Below, piece by piece: positions 47,445-61,300 of a stretch of 64,000 bases of DNA. Positions within the stretch are counted from its first letter, which is position 1. Every line of letters begins with the position of its first letter. The notes under the pieces are model-generated. The model was not told the origin of the DNA. It searched no databases and saw nothing but the letters and a program-made list of their open reading frames with translations. The DNA comes from Myoxocephalus aenaeus. Its lineage: Eukaryota; Chordata; Actinopteri; Perciformes; Cottidae. Location of the stretch: NCBI GenBank assembly GCA_038501785.1, contig JBAMJR010000051.1, positions 7,517,501-7,581,500 of the forward strand, in the 5' to 3' direction. A program made the position numbers and the translations under genes.

Positions 47445-49319
47445 TCCAAATGCAGGGCAGGCCAGGCTCAATGTGTTCTGATCATGTTGTCTGCTTATTA
47501 TTCAATAGATTGCAATGATGCTACCATATTATGTGTGATTATTATTATTTTATCTTCATTGATTAGCTACAAATGTTTCACCTGGCTGTGATTTATTTCA
47601 TATCAAGTATAATTTCCTGCTTTTTTTCCTTTCTTTTTTTAACAGCAAATAAATGAAGTGATGTCTAGATCCTTTTCTGCGTGTGTGTCTTCTCTTCACA
47701 AAAGCAACAGAACATATAAATCTTAATTTTGGTTTCATCCAGATGTGAGACAAAATGACAAGTGTAAATGGGGCCAAGTTAGATTAATCATCAGACTGGT
47801 TTATAGCTTCCCTCTGCTGGATATGTGCAGAACATTTCTGCTCTCTTTCCTGAGCTTTGTCTATATCTGCTGTCATGATCTCAGCCATGTTGCTGCTACA
47901 AAGCTCACTGCAGGAGAGGAGTTCATCTGCATTCATCAATTCGAGTAGTGAAATGGAAGTCTGTCAAGGAGCAATATTATGTATTTGTGCAGGAGAAAAA
48001 AATGAAATAAAATGTGTTACAGATTATAATTTACAGTATTTCTGCTAAAAGTTAAAGCTGCTAAATAAAGTTTAAAGGAACATTTTGGGAAATATCAGCC
48101 AGACTTCCTGGAGTCTCTGCTGATTCCCTGGCAAGAAATAATCTTGCACACTACCCACTGTAAAATGTTGAATTGACATTTTTACATCCTGTGTTTTCTA
48201 AATATGGAACAATAAGATATACCGTAATGTGATTTTAAGAAGTGCTGGTGAACAGGTTTTCTTACCTTCAGACGAAGCCAGGCAAGATATTTCACCCTGT
48301 TTACAAGATGAGCAAACATGCTTGATGTAGCCTTCTACCTAAAATGCAAACATTAGATTATATTGATCCTTATCTGACTCCTCAAGAGAGCGAGTTATAT
48401 AAAAATGGCGAGATCTTTCCTTTAATTAACAAGGTATCTGTCCTGACCTTCATCTTTACACTCTTCCCCAACAGAATGAAAACAACAGGCGTAAAACATG
48501 TTGGATCCATTCAACGTCGTGCGGAAAGGTTTGTGTTTTACAGGGGTCTGATTAAGGGTGATATCAGTTTCCTCTTAATGAATCATGGAATCTTTCCCAA
48601 GACAATTGTGTCTTCAAGTCCCCACAGACACAACTGACAGTCACTTTGACACCGTGCAGGCCTGCATGTCTGGACAGGTGGGTTAAACAGCCACGCAGTG
48701 ACTCATGGGCTTCTGAGAAGTGTGACTGACTGTGCGCGTGCCAAAGCATGACGTGACAAAAGATGACTGATCAGGTGCTTCGGTATTTCATATTACATTA
48801 TCACTGTGTGTGCTTAAAGACGACTCCCCCACGTGCACTCATGGTTCAGGACGGTACAAACTCATAGCAATGGTTTAGTCGGACGCAGGAGAGAGTGCTG
48901 CATAGTGTGATTCACAAGTAATCTCGTGCCAGGTTACGTTCACTATGTGTTCACCCGGAGGGAAAGTGCGGCGATGTCATCACTTGTTTTGCTGCGAGTA
49001 ACATCTGGCTGTATTTTCATTATTGTGTCATTTTAGCCCGTAAATCAGCTTTGTTTGTTTGGTTTGCCCCACATTTTTTAATTCAATTTCATGAGTTTTA
49101 TGAAAAATGATTAATCTCATCTAATAACTTGAACTCCAATGCCCACCCAAAATGTTCCCTTTATATTTGAAAACATGAAGTGTGTTGTGATCATGGAATG
49201 GAGAATTCTACAAGTTGTTCAATTTCAGTGGAATTCAGCATTATAATTGATCTTAAATCCACACTGAATTATTTTCATATCTACGATGGATCAAATGAGT
49301 ACATGTCGTGAAACGAAGT
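47445..49319. other. LGALS3BP 3' UTR and intergenic DNA
   Basis: A short 3' UTR with AATAAA at 47648-47653 is followed by AT-rich intergenic sequence. No exon or recognisable repeat was supported; open frames are short. Confidence 0.6.
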
Positions 49320-49327
49320 GTTGAACC

Positions 49328-50677
49328 CAGGGGCGGTTTTGGGCACGGGCGACCCGGCAGCCGCCCGGGGCGGCACTTTTTCATGACACGTGGGGGGCGG
49401 CACGACCACTTAAAAAAAATATATATATATCATCTGGGCCGCGAAGCGGTTTTCCATTATCTATCATATCACTGTGTGGGGAATTGGCAAATTGGCGCCC
49501 CCTGCAGCTGCGGGCGCCCCTGCTTGCTAAGAAGGTGCCGTCTACTAGTGATGTGTCGGTCGCGAACGAAACGGCTCTGAGAGCTCTTTGACGTGAACGA
49601 CGGAGCCGGCTCTCTTTTTTTTTTCTCCCTCTCGCTTTCTCGCTCGCTCTCTCAAGCCGCATTTGATTGGTCAATATGTGTGGCGTCGTCTCTGTGCCTG
49701 CGATGAGCAGAGGGGCGGGAGTTACACAGTTCATGTGACGTCACGAGACGTGCATTGTAGCAGCTTCAGTCCCCTCAGAGAGAATGTTCTCCAACAGGGA
49801 AGATCATTACGGAGAGAAGAAACAGGATCAGCCCTCAAAGCTGAGGCACTTGGTCTTTCTCAATGTAAATCTTCACTGAAGGACAAAACTCTGGATGCTG
49901 ATTTTTTTCTTTTTGTTTTACACATTTTAATTTATATTTTGTTGTGTGATTCTGTAAGCTTCTTATGTTGTTTTACTTTAAATCTGTTAAGTATTAAAAA
50001 GCTAAAAGTTTAAAATAGTTAAAAGTTAGTTAAGTTCATTTGTAAATAGTTAAACGTTTGTTTTTGCACTTTCTAATTTTTTTTTATCACTCTGTAGAGT
50101 GTATAAATAAAAGTGTATTATATAATAAACATTTGATATAGTGCATGTTTTTTTTTTACATTAGTAATTCATATTGCGCATAATTTTACATTATTGTTGG
50201 TAATTAATTAATTTAAGCACCAAAAAATCTGAAGAGCCATTTGGGAGCCGAAAGAGCCGGCTCTTTTTAGTGAGCCGAGCCAAAAGAGCCGGTTCCCTAA
50301 AAAGAGCCGAAATTCACATCACTACCGTCTACAGATCATGTGTGAGAAGGGGGAAGGGGAGGGGGCGCGGGGGAATAGTTCACCTCTGGGTCTCCCAAAT
50401 GGAACGGACAAGGGGGGGGCACAGGGGGATCCACTGTAGGCTATAGAGCAATACTCTAATGCAATTAGTGGGCTTAAGTCAGTTATGTTGTAACTTATAC
50501 TGTGTTGTGCATAATTGTGTGCATTGATTCTCTTAAGTGTGTTATTCAGATGTTCTATTGAATGATTTGTGCAATTGAGGAATTTAGGTTTATAATAAAA
50601 AAATGTTCCCGGCGGGGGGGGGGGGGCTCTCGGAGGGGGTCTCGCCCGGGGCGTAATTACATGTAGAACCGCCACTG
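49328..50677. mobile_element. hAT-like element with 8-bp TSD, hosting a second element
   Basis: The left end CAGGGGCGGTTTTGG and right end GAACCGCCACTG are inverted repeats. The exact 8-bp duplication GTTGAACC flanks it (49320-49327 and 50678-50685). The 1350-bp total includes an inner 779-bp insertion, so the host copy is about 570 bp. The host arms are GC-rich (GGGCGACCCGGCAGCCGCCC). No transposase is present. Confidence 0.85.
49546..50324. mobile_element. Nested hAT-like element
   Basis: The termini TAGTGATGTG and CACATCACTA are perfect 10-bp inverted repeats. The exact duplication CCGTCTAC flanks it (49538-49545 and 50325-50332). The sub-terminal regions are full of GAGCCGGCTCT palindromes on both arms, a mark of a widespread teleost family. 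It is 779 bp with no transposase. It inserted into the already resident 49328-50677 element. Confidence 0.88.
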
Positions 50678-53439
50678 GTTGAACCCACATATAATTATAC
50701 CAACTCTGCAGTTTCCCTTGTACGAACCAAGCGTTTAAGCATCTTTAATTTCATTGTTTTGATTTTAAGGCCTACAATTACTCTCATCCGACTCTTCCAG
50801 CAGCAGCAGGCAGCTGTTTTCGGCAACAAAAAAGCACTGATAAGCCAATTATACGCTGCCTTTCCCAGCACTAGATTACAGCAACTAGCTGGTGTTTCCT
50901 GTAATGTTTAACAGCTAATCAAAGTGCTCGATGCAAAGTGCTGCACAAAGAACACCGAGACTTGATTGATTTTTTGGTTTTTGAAAGAAAATATGCTAAA
51001 AAAGAGCAGATTTTCAATTTGCAGATTGATTGATGGATTGATGTCATTGGTAGAAATTGGTTGGTAATAGCTTACGTTAACACGTTTCATGTTTTGTTTT
51101 ACAGGAAGAAAAGATCATTAGATTTTGATTTAAAAATACAAAATATTTTATTTTTTTGTCATTGTGTAGATATATTCCCCAAACAAGTATATTACTGCTG
51201 CTTTAACTATACGATCAACAATAAAGTCCTTCAGGCTTGATCAGTGACAATCTTTTTGTTTGCTCCGCTGTTTAATTTGTTCATCAGCATCCAAGTCGTT
51301 CCCTGGTAGCATTGTAGGGGAAATGACTGTACAACAATGGACATGTTGCTTAAAAGTTACGTAAAAGTGAAAGTTCCGGTGTCATGTCATGCATTTCCAC
51401 TGAAACCAACTTCAAACACGATGCTTGGTGGAGGTTAGCAGCAGAGTCATGGTGACTAACTGAGACGTTGTGACATACTGAGGACAGTCCCGACCATTTT
51501 ACCTCAGAGTCTATGGTGGGATTGTGTTAGATAATTCCCTCTTCACCCTGAGGTGAATTTGCTAAAGCTGATTCATTGTCTCACATTGTCTCCAATAAAA
51601 TACGAATAGCGGTGCACTGATGAATGGAAAATGATGGGAATTACCCCTGATCCGTGGCTAAGTTACATCACAACAGAGATGGTTGAGAGGACGGAGGCCG
51701 GACATGCAGCAGGGAATGGATGGTCAAAAAGCTATGGGTTGGTCTGGTCATGTGGGGTGTGTGCAGGCACCAGGGCAGAGGGGGTGGGAGTCAGAGGATG
51801 TGGGTCACTGCCACAGCACCCACCAGTTCCCGCAATGAGACCCTCTTTTTCTGTCTTGCTGGGCACTTCCTTTTGAGAGTATTCCTGGCCTTGCAAGTCT
51901 GTAATTTAGGGGCTGTATGGCCATTCCTGAGCCCCTTTTGGAGTTTGTAGTGGGTAAAGTACACAGGGGGGCCTGCTTACATTGCACTTCTTTGACAAAT
52001 CCGCCCTCTCTCAACAAATTAAAACCAAATGTTGATACAATAATCCAGAATTTAACTGGCGAGTAAAACCGAGTCCTAAAGGGGAGAGTTGCAGTGTGGG
52101 AAATAGCTCAGAATGGTCATGCTGTGAGGTCATTTGAAATATGCTCAGGAGCCGGGGACACGGCGGTGATCTGACCACATCAGTCAGCATCTCAGTGCAA
52201 AGGAAGCCGACTGTTTGGACAGGGGGCGGCAGGTTTTGCCAAGAAGAAGGCGTCTGCTGTTCCTCTGATGCTTTTGGTAAACTGTGGAAAGAGACGGAGG
52301 CATATTTCTACTCATTTGGTCTTGAATGTGTCACTTCCTTTCATGTGTCTTAATTCCTGTTCCACGCCCCAACATCTGTGTTGTTGTCATCGTTGCGTCT
52401 TTTGTGTCTGGAGACTTCCACTCGGCTTACGAGTCATCCTGGGTTGCAAAATTTCCAACAGTTTGGTAATTTTCCTTATCTGACTGATTCTTACTCTAAA
52501 AGTGAATGAACGCCAAGATGACGCACGGGACGTTGGTCAATACAAAGATGACCCTAAATTGGTTGTTTAATTTTCCTCTCCCGCTCTCACTCTCTCTCTC
52601 CCTGCCTGTTTTTACACAGACACCAAGTGGGCTAGCAGAGACCTGTGGAAAAGCAACCAGGCAAAACTGCTCAACTATGGAAAAGAGTGGAAATATTTGC
52701 CTGAGTGGCCAGAAGACCGACTTTCGATGGCCAAATATGATGTCAGGGAGCGAGGAAGCCACAGAAGATACAGTCCTCTCTCTTTCCCTCTTCAGTCCTC
52801 TTCATTATTCACCATTAGCTTTAATCATCAAACATGCCGTGCCCTCGCTGTGATCTCTCGTTTCTAAGCCAGAATCAACACGGGAGACCGCAAAACCCCA
52901 AACTCTTGAGATCCTCAGTTTCCTGCGGTGCTTTTACAGCGGTGAACTTTCCAACAAAAAGAGCCATCTATGTTTGTGCATGAGTAAGGGATGAGGAACA
53001 ACTAAAGAATTTGACTATAGCATAATGTTTCTCTCACATAAGAGCGGAGGGGCTTGGGTAGCATAAGCTTCGGGGAATCGCCGCCAGATTGAATCTATTA
53101 AATTTAGGGGGATGATGTCACTTCTCTCCACTGCTCCACTCCTCCTACACTCTGACTTCCATCATCTGTTACAAACAGTGTTTAATGGTTACTGAAACTG
53201 CATGCATAAACACTCTCACTGAATTTAAACCCCAGATAACTGCGGCGTGGGCTGGCGATTACTACGTAGGACTCACGTCAGTATTTTACTAGGGAATATC
53301 CTTATATGTTAAAATAAGTTTCAACATATTTGTTTAAAGCGCCTTTAATTAACTTGAAATAACATTGTATCAAATGCCAATGTGGCAACAATGTGAGAAT
53401 GTGAAAGGGCCGTCTGTCGTAGTGATACATTTACAGAGA

Positions 53440-53800
53440 AGTATCACCTGAATCTGCAGCTCCAGTCGGCTTTACGGAGCTCTATAGAGTTTTAGCTCAT
53501 TGTTTAGCTGTTTGGCTCGCAGCTTTACTGTTTCGTTCAATGTCACCGCTCTCATGGCAAGATTTTCAGCTGCTGTTTTCAATGGATAAGCTCTAAATTC
53601 CCACAGCTCACGACCTGCTCAGCACCGAACAGGAGACAGAGTTAGTGACACATAACAGCTAATGAACCAGATATTTCCGTAAACAGTTGGTAGAGTTTGC
53701 TACCAACTGTTTACTGCCCGAGCATTGGATTTAAATTCAGCAGTGGCAAGACATGAGACCCCAGGTGATTGTGTTTCTCCATAACTGCTGAATGTAAATG
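53440..53800 (+). repeat. Dispersed repeat, copy 2 (relative at 9.0 kb)
   Basis: ATCACCTGAATCTGCAGCTC, GTTTAGCTGTTTGGCTC, CAGCTGCTGTTTTCAATG and CCATAACTGCTGAATGT occur in the same order and orientation as at 9000-9380. Confidence 0.65.
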
Positions 53801-54354
53801 CCTGAAACTGCTGTTCGCTAACAGGTTTACCAACGTCAACGTGGAGACGTCAGGGTTGTCTTCACAGCTTTTTTCTGCTGTTGCCAAGGGGTCAAAACAA
53901 TCAGGTTGAAGGCACATCGTCTATTACATTGCAAAACCATTGAGGTAATACAAAATAGGGAAAAACGGTATGATTGTCCAACTTAGTGTCACCACAAGTG
54001 TTGTAACATATTGTAAAGTCATCGTTACCACAGAGAGTGTGGCTGAAGGTTGAAGGTCGGACGGAGGTCAGTCCAGATATCTACTTCTATTAGATGAACA
54101 CTGAGAGAGAATGGAGAAGATTGTCACCACTCTCATGGTTTGTATGTTAGGTAAAAGCTATCCGGAGCAGCCGGTTCTCCTTGGGTTGGGTGGTGGACTA
54201 GTTCTTACTGAGCAGTTGCAAGCCAACCAGGAAGATACTGGTCCCAGTCAAGTTGTTACGCGAAGATAACTGGCCGCTGGCTGTAGATTTACATTCACCA
54301 AACAAACACTAGAGTATCAATCTTCTCATCCAACACCACATTTGTAAGTATTTG

Positions 54355-54505
54355 GGAAGTACATATTGGGTGTTTTTCCTTATCCCGATCAAGGGTCTGA
54401 CGACAGAGGATGTTGTATGGTGTACAGATCATAAAGCCGCCTTCGGCAAATTTGGGAGTTGTGATATTGGGCTGTATAAAATTGAATTGAAATTGATTTA
54501 CATTT
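54355..54505 (+). repeat. Retroposon-tail fragment
   Basis: AAAGCCGCCTTCGGCAAATT, GTGATATTGGGCTGTATAAA, then ATTGAATTGAAATTGA is the common teleost motif series that ends in a short ATTGA tandem. Confidence 0.6.
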
Positions 54506-55026
54506 TTCTGAGCACCCCCTTACTCTCCAGACGATCCATCACCAATACAGCATGGAGATTTACATTTTGTTGGAATGGCAAAACCACAAAATAGTTGCCT
54601 GCTGATTTTTTTTATTTCTAAATGTACTTAAAAAGAAGTATCAACATGTCTGAAGTCATTTACTTATCTCACAGATAAGAAAATTACCTCAGACATGATG
54701 ACACAATTACCCCACATTTTTTTCCAACTGATTTCAGGTTATTCTTTTCTTTGCCGACGATAGGTTATTGATGGAAGGTTATGATTCAAGTTCATGTTAG
54801 ATTTAAATGTCATTTTTGGCTGGGATTTTAAGTGAATTGGGAAAAGTTCAGGTTGAATGCTTAGTTTAAAAAAAAAAAAATGCATGTGTGTGCGTGTGTC
54901 CAACCTATTGTGACAGAAGGTGACGGTGGGTGTGCGGGTGGGCCCCGGGTCGCTGACCTCCACAGCGCCGGCGCAGCTCACTGGCTGAGCCCGCGGCAGG
55001 GGAGGAGTCTGCCGCCTGCCTGCGCT

Positions 55027-55033
55027 CATAAAA
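55027..55033 (+). promoter_or_regulatory. TATA-like box of TIMP2
   Basis: CATAAAA lies in a GC-rich stretch (GCCCGCGGCAGGGGAGGAG upstream), about 270 bp before the TIMP2 ATG. This would place the transcription start near 55058. Read from sequence; not tested. Confidence 0.45.
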
Positions 55034-55303
55034 CGCGGCTGCTCCCGTCACTAGTGGAAAACAGATTTTGCAGGAGGAAGTCTCAGTAGTCGAGTGCAGT
55101 CGTTTACAGGAATGACAACCCTCTCATGCATTGTGCATCTCACACTCTGACAAGTGGGCCGTCTCTCGTTCGCTCGAAGCTGCGGACATTTCTGATTCAT
55201 CTCCTTTAGTCTGGACGGACTGCTCCACTGTCCTTCCTCGTTTTTTTATTTTTTATTTTTACCCCCGCATCTCATTTTTTTGTGTATTAAACAGTTTTCT
55301 AAG

Positions 55304-58300
55304 ATGACCTGGACGGCGAACAGTTGTTTTGTCACTCTGGCCATCCTGTTTCTGTGGCGGGTGGAAGAGATAGCAGAAGCCTGCAGCTGCTCCCCAGCGC
55401 ATCCTCAGCAGGCGTTTTGCAACTCAGACGTCGGTAAGTTAACTCATTGATGCGATTAATGAATATAAAACAGCATTCAGTCTTAACTCGATTGAATATA
55501 TGATGTTGAGGATCATTTCATGTATTGTTTGACCTAGAAACCGTAGATGCTGAGAGGGGAAACTTCCCCTACTCTTGTGTTTACAATTACAGGGATAGGA
55601 GGGTGGAATGTTCTGTCTCTGTCTTTCTTTCCACTGCCCTCCTCTTTTCCCTCCTTCTCTCTCTAATCATCTGGTGATAGTCATGATAGTGACAGAAGTG
55701 TATCTGTTACTTTATTTAATTGGCTTACTTTTTAATATATAATAGAATCAGTGGTGAAATGTAAGAACTGTACTCAAGTTTGAGTAGTTCCTTTTTATGC
55801 TACTTTATACTTTTACTCCACTACATCTCATAGGGCTTTATATACTTTTATCTGAGAGTTTAAGTTACTTTTCTGATTACAGTTTATCATACCCTTCCTC
55901 TCCAGTGGAAACCTTGTTTCTTTTAGATGTGATGATTTTGAATGTTTGTGATAAACTGAAGGTGAGCCTGAGAGTGGTGAGAAAATTATCCTACTTCTTT
56001 AAAAAAAAAACAGGGCTGTGTTTCTACGATCATGAAAAGTTGACTATTAACTAATACGTAGTTCTCACAAGATGCCGATGCTACAAATACATGACTATCT
56101 AATAGAATACGATATAAGTGTTACAATGAGCACAACCTTAAACAGCAGTGAAGTGCCACATACACATTAATGCATCAGCAACATTAATCCACAAACATCA
56201 TAAAGAATAGGCAAAGGAGTCAAACACTGACGGGAAATGACAGCTTTTACTTTCGTAGACCGTTTCTCTTATGATTTGTCCCTACATAAATACTAATTGA
56301 TTTGACTTAAAGTACAATGTGCTGATACTTACAAACTTTTACTGAAGTAAACTTTTAAATGCAGGGCTTATTGAAGGATCTGAACACCTCTTCCACCACT
56401 AAATAATAAATTGCCATCCTCAACTCCTGAGTTGAGAGGTTTATGGTGCACTTTAATGACGACGAGATAGCAATTTAATGTGCTCTTTCTCAAAGGTCAC
56501 ATGAATCCTTTCCCTCTTATATTTTGTACCTATTACAAAACACTGCTTGTTGCTGCCTTCAACACAGGTCTGCAGCTAAGGGGAGTCTCAACAGTGACCA
56601 TCTTGTGTAGCTATTTAAATTTGCTGAGGGTCTTTTTTCTCGGTTGTGGTATGTATACAGACGCTGACTTATTCAAAGGTTTCTCTTTACCATGGGATTC
56701 CATTGCTTTGGAGGGTGAAGAAACCACATCATCCTTCCTGCTGGAGCGTTTACTGTAAAGGAAAGTCCTGATTTATCAGAAGTTCCTTTTACTTTTTTTG
56801 TTGAGATAAATTAAAAGTCAGCACTACTCAACGGCAGCCAGGTAGCGCATGAAAGACACTTAAAAAGTGTGAAGGAAGTTAGCTGAGGATGACATTTAAC
56901 TTGAGTTGAACTATTTCTTGTTTTCCAATTTATTTTAAATGTTTTTCTATTCTCTGGACTGTAGGCGACTGGCATTTGTGTTGCGATAAATCAAAGTTAT
57001 TGGCTTACATGCAGTATAACAAAGTGTCTATTTGGCTATTTACAACCTGCCAAATTGAATATACTTAATTTAGCAATAGTTGGCAAGACAAAATACTTTC
57101 TGCCAGAAAGCGCCTTCTGATGATGATGATGTAGTAGTAGGAGGAGGAGCGACAACGTATGTGTAGGGAGGAGGTTGTGGTGGATGCATATATCAGGACT
57201 TTTTACCTGGTTAAGTTTAGGTAACAACACTTGGTTAGATTTAGGAGAAATATACATAGCCTCCAGTAAATGTATGTATGTGCCTGGGTTGGGTGCACAC
57301 TGCATTTTTGGTTTGTCACCTGGGTGCTAATAGCATCTGCCATACAATCATGTGTATGGCATATCCATGCTGTTACTGCACAGTAAGACATTGCCTTGAG
57401 GAACCCAGACTCACTTTCAGACAGTTTACTGAAGTGAAAGTGTCACTTAAGTTGAACGTAAGGTCATCAGCGTGTCTGTTGAAAATTACTCAAGGGTCTC
57501 TCAAAAATGGGGAAGAACGGTCAAAGTTTGCTGAAACTACGCATTTGTGTGAGATCATCGCATCATTAGGCCCCTTGCAACGTCCGTTTCTGTTGTACTT
57601 CATAAAGTATTCACGTTGTGGGAGGCAACGTCAAAATACAGTAAAGAATAGAGGAAAAGGTTTATGGCTCAGTTTCCACCGCTGCCCTAGTTGACCTCAG
57701 CTTTCTGTTATTGCTAGAGCCTAACTTATTTCTCTCTCCATTAACTGGAGTAAACAAACTATTTACCAGACCAGCTATTGATGTAAACATGTAGTTCCAT
57801 TTGTGTTGTTAAAAACAGACCGAGCAGGAACCCCAAAAAAATCTCCCCTCATAAATTGAAATCCATCCCTTGGGTCCCTGGCAGAGGCAGAGGAATGCCG
57901 GGCGGTCATATGCTGCACTCGTTATGTGTTTCCACTTTATTTCAGTTCTCTGCCATTGTAGAGTATACCTGTGCCACTTTTGTGAACAAGGAAAGTTACA
58001 AATTTGAGATCTTGAAAGGAAGCCAGTTTTCTAACGTGACTTCCGGTATAAACACAGCCCTACGCTGCAAGCTGTGTAAACATTAATACCAGATTGACTG
58101 TGTGGCTGCTTTGAACTTGCAGCATCACCGGTGATAATGCACCGATCGATCTGTTCATTTTGCAAAGTACACAAATTAATAATTGTGGATAAACCCATAT
58201 TCTTTGATTTAAAAAAAAAAAAATCAAATTTGATCTGTACTCTTTTGTCTGACCACTTTGTGGCTTCTCAGAGGTAAATGGATGCACAGGCCCTGCAATT

Positions 58301-61300
58301 ACATGACATGCATTTGCTTTCTTCTCATTTTTTGTTTTTAAGCGCTCCAATGACCACAATACTACATAAACAAAATAATGTGTTTATTGTTTGAGTAACT
58401 AGCAAATTAGACGGTTCCTTTAGGCCCAAGTTTTATGAAATGTATGATTATTTTAGGGCTTTGTCAGCCTGTTCCAGAAAAAAAGAATCATGTTTTGTGA
58501 GAATTAGACTCTATAGCAGTCCAGGCAATTGGGTCTGCCACCTCAAGAAAAGTTATATTAGTGCAATAGGCACCAGAGCTTGTTGTAGATTTTATTTATT
58601 GTTCATGATGTTTTGAGGAAAGTGTCTATTTCTAGCATATGTTGACTGCAATTTAAGAGATGACCTGCAGCATCACAAAGTTGTTTTCAAAGCCCAAGAG
58701 CTCAAATGATATACAATATATCATTCACATAAGCCCACAGTGTTTTTGTTTTTTTAAATACTGTGCATATTTTCACCTGCCCTACTTTACACTAGAAGGA
58801 GAAGTGATCCGTGTGTGTGATCCTGCACACTGGGGTGAAGGGGATTACCACTAATCCTCTTTGTAGCCAGAGAAGTTGGAGAGTTTCTCGGCACAACTCT
58901 CTCTAAGTGTAGTGTTTGTGATTTGAAAACCATCTTCCCTGGTGGAGAAGATCACACGGTGCAGTTTATCATTCTGAATCGTGCCGATTGCAGCTCTGCG
59001 GCACACAGCATGCACAAGTCAGTATTTTGCACATTTTCCGAGCTACAAACTAAATCCTCCCTCTCTCTTCTCCCTGTATACACATGACACTTTGGGGCTA
59101 TACCTCTGCAATGTGACTGCTCTTCTCGTCTGTTCTCTCCTCTGTTCCCTTGCTTGGAGAATGCAACCATCCTCATCACTCCATCACTCTCTCCATCTGT
59201 GCACACTCTCCTTTTTTCCTTGTTTTTCTTTCTTTTTTTTTTAAGGGTCGACTCTTTAGACCCTTAAAAGGAGATGTTCTGTAAGCCTCTATTGTCATCA
59301 AATTAGGGCACATGTGGCTCGCAGCTTCATACCTTCGGCATATAAAAAGTAAATGAAAAGTCTTCATCTTATTTGGTAAGGAAGCGGGCGGGTGATGGTC
59401 TTAGGTCGGGAGCTGCCACCTTGAGAAAGCAAGGACTTAAACTGGGACTTTAGGGAGAACATCTGGTGAACATTAACTCTGTTGCTCGTCTCCTCCGCTT
59501 AAAAGCTTGATTTTAATATGATTTTGTAAGTGTAGTAGTCATGCGGCCGTGCAGTGATCACTGCATAATACATGTAATAAACAAGGTATTTAGTTATGAC
59601 TGGCTTATGATCAATGCTGTACTTCAACACTTGGATTCACATGACAGAAGCAGTTATTGTGAAACAACATATTTATGTGTTGAATACTCGGTATTTGAGC
59701 TCTAAGGCTCATCGGTATGGCTCTGAAGCTATTTTTCCACTTCAACTGTTGTATTTTCCCCCCGTCCAAACCTCTCTGAATTTTGGAACCTCAGAGAGAG
59801 AGAGAGAGCGAGAGAGGGGAAAAAGGCTGCACACGAAAGGGAGAGAGGTTGATTTGCATGTCAGCACCTCTAACCAGACAGAGAGGCAGGCCGGCAGAGA
59901 GGCCTCTGGGCGAAGGGGAGCATTCTAGTTCAGCTTTTCAAAGATTGCTGACTGGCTTCCTCCTGCGTCGGCCCAGGAGCCTGGGAAAGGCAGCACACAT
60001 TCCTCCCTCTGATTGCAGCTGATGAAACACTCATGTTGCCTCTGTCTTCCCAGTACCTGGCACATGAACACTACTCAGATCCAAGCCACAGCAATGTGTT
60101 TTTGCCGACTGCAGCATGCCAAACCTGGGCAGGGCCCAGATCGGATACAGACGGACCCAGATCCTGTTCTCTTTTTACATGACAATGGCGTTTGACTTTG
60201 TCTTCAAATACAATGAATGTAAATGTGTGTTGTGTTTTGTCTCTCTCCAGTTATCAGGGCAAAGGTAGTTGGAAAGCAGGAGGTTGACGTCGGCAATGAC
60301 ATCTATGGGAACCCCGTCAAGCGTTTCAAGTATGACGTCAAACAAATCAAGGTATGTTGGATAAAGCTAACGTTTTCACGTCATAAAATGATTGTGCAAC
60401 ATGAATTGTCCATATTGGACCACCCTCTCCACCACCTACTGCAGGGTCAGCGGAGCACTTTCTCCAAAAGATTCATTCAGCTCCGCTGTCACAAGGACAG
60501 ATGCAGGAAAACATTCCTGCCTACGGCATTAAGACTGTACAACAAGTCAGCTCTTGCCAGATCCTCTGTTGATTGATTAATCACTGTACACGTTTATGTT
60601 TACCTAAACTTCATATACTTGCATACATTTTTGCACTTCTCTATTGTCTGTTCATTTACACCTCACTTCACATACACTACACATACAAACTTTGCATTTT
60701 TGCACTTCTCTATTGTTTAAATTTAATTTCCTAAATAATACTCTCTGCGCTGTACATATCTTTCATCCCTGCAATTTTATTTTTTGTATATATCGCTCAT
60801 CCCTGTTGTTTTTAATATGTTGATTTCAGTCTGTAAATTGCTGCTACTCTGACCACAAATTTCCCCTTGGGGATTAATAAAGTATATATTCATTCATTCA
60901 TAAATACTCTGTTCTCTGCTTGAATTATCAGATGTTCAAAGGTCCCACCCAGGATATTGACGCCATCTACACAGCTCCCACCTCCGCAGTGTGTGGCGTG
61001 TCTCTGGAACACAATGGCAAAGAGTATCTTATCACAGGTACAACTTTGATCACATTTCAAAGCGCACATAAAATATAAAATATAACGAGTATTTTCCTTA
61101 ATACGTTTTCACATTATCTTTCATGTCATTTAATGCACTTGTCTTCCTCTTCAGGCAAACTGGAGACTGATGGGAAGATGCACATCACCCTGTGTGACTT
61201 CCTGGAGCCCTGGGAGACCCTGAGTCCCACACAGAAGAAGAGCCTGCCTCAGCGCTATGAAATGGGCTGCGAATGCAAGGTAGAAAATGACTGCAAACTA

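Larger units (their letters stand above)
50686..55000. other. Intergenic DNA upstream of TIMP2
   Basis: Holds the second copy of a dispersed repeat (53440-53800), a retroposon-tail fragment (about 54355-54505) and one weak exon-like stretch (52620-52865; see findings). No gene was supported. Confidence 0.55.

Noticed and set aside
55434..60250. A gene nested in TIMP2 intron 1, as CEP295NL is in mammals
   Set aside because: No open frame or exon series with any resemblance was found on either strand.
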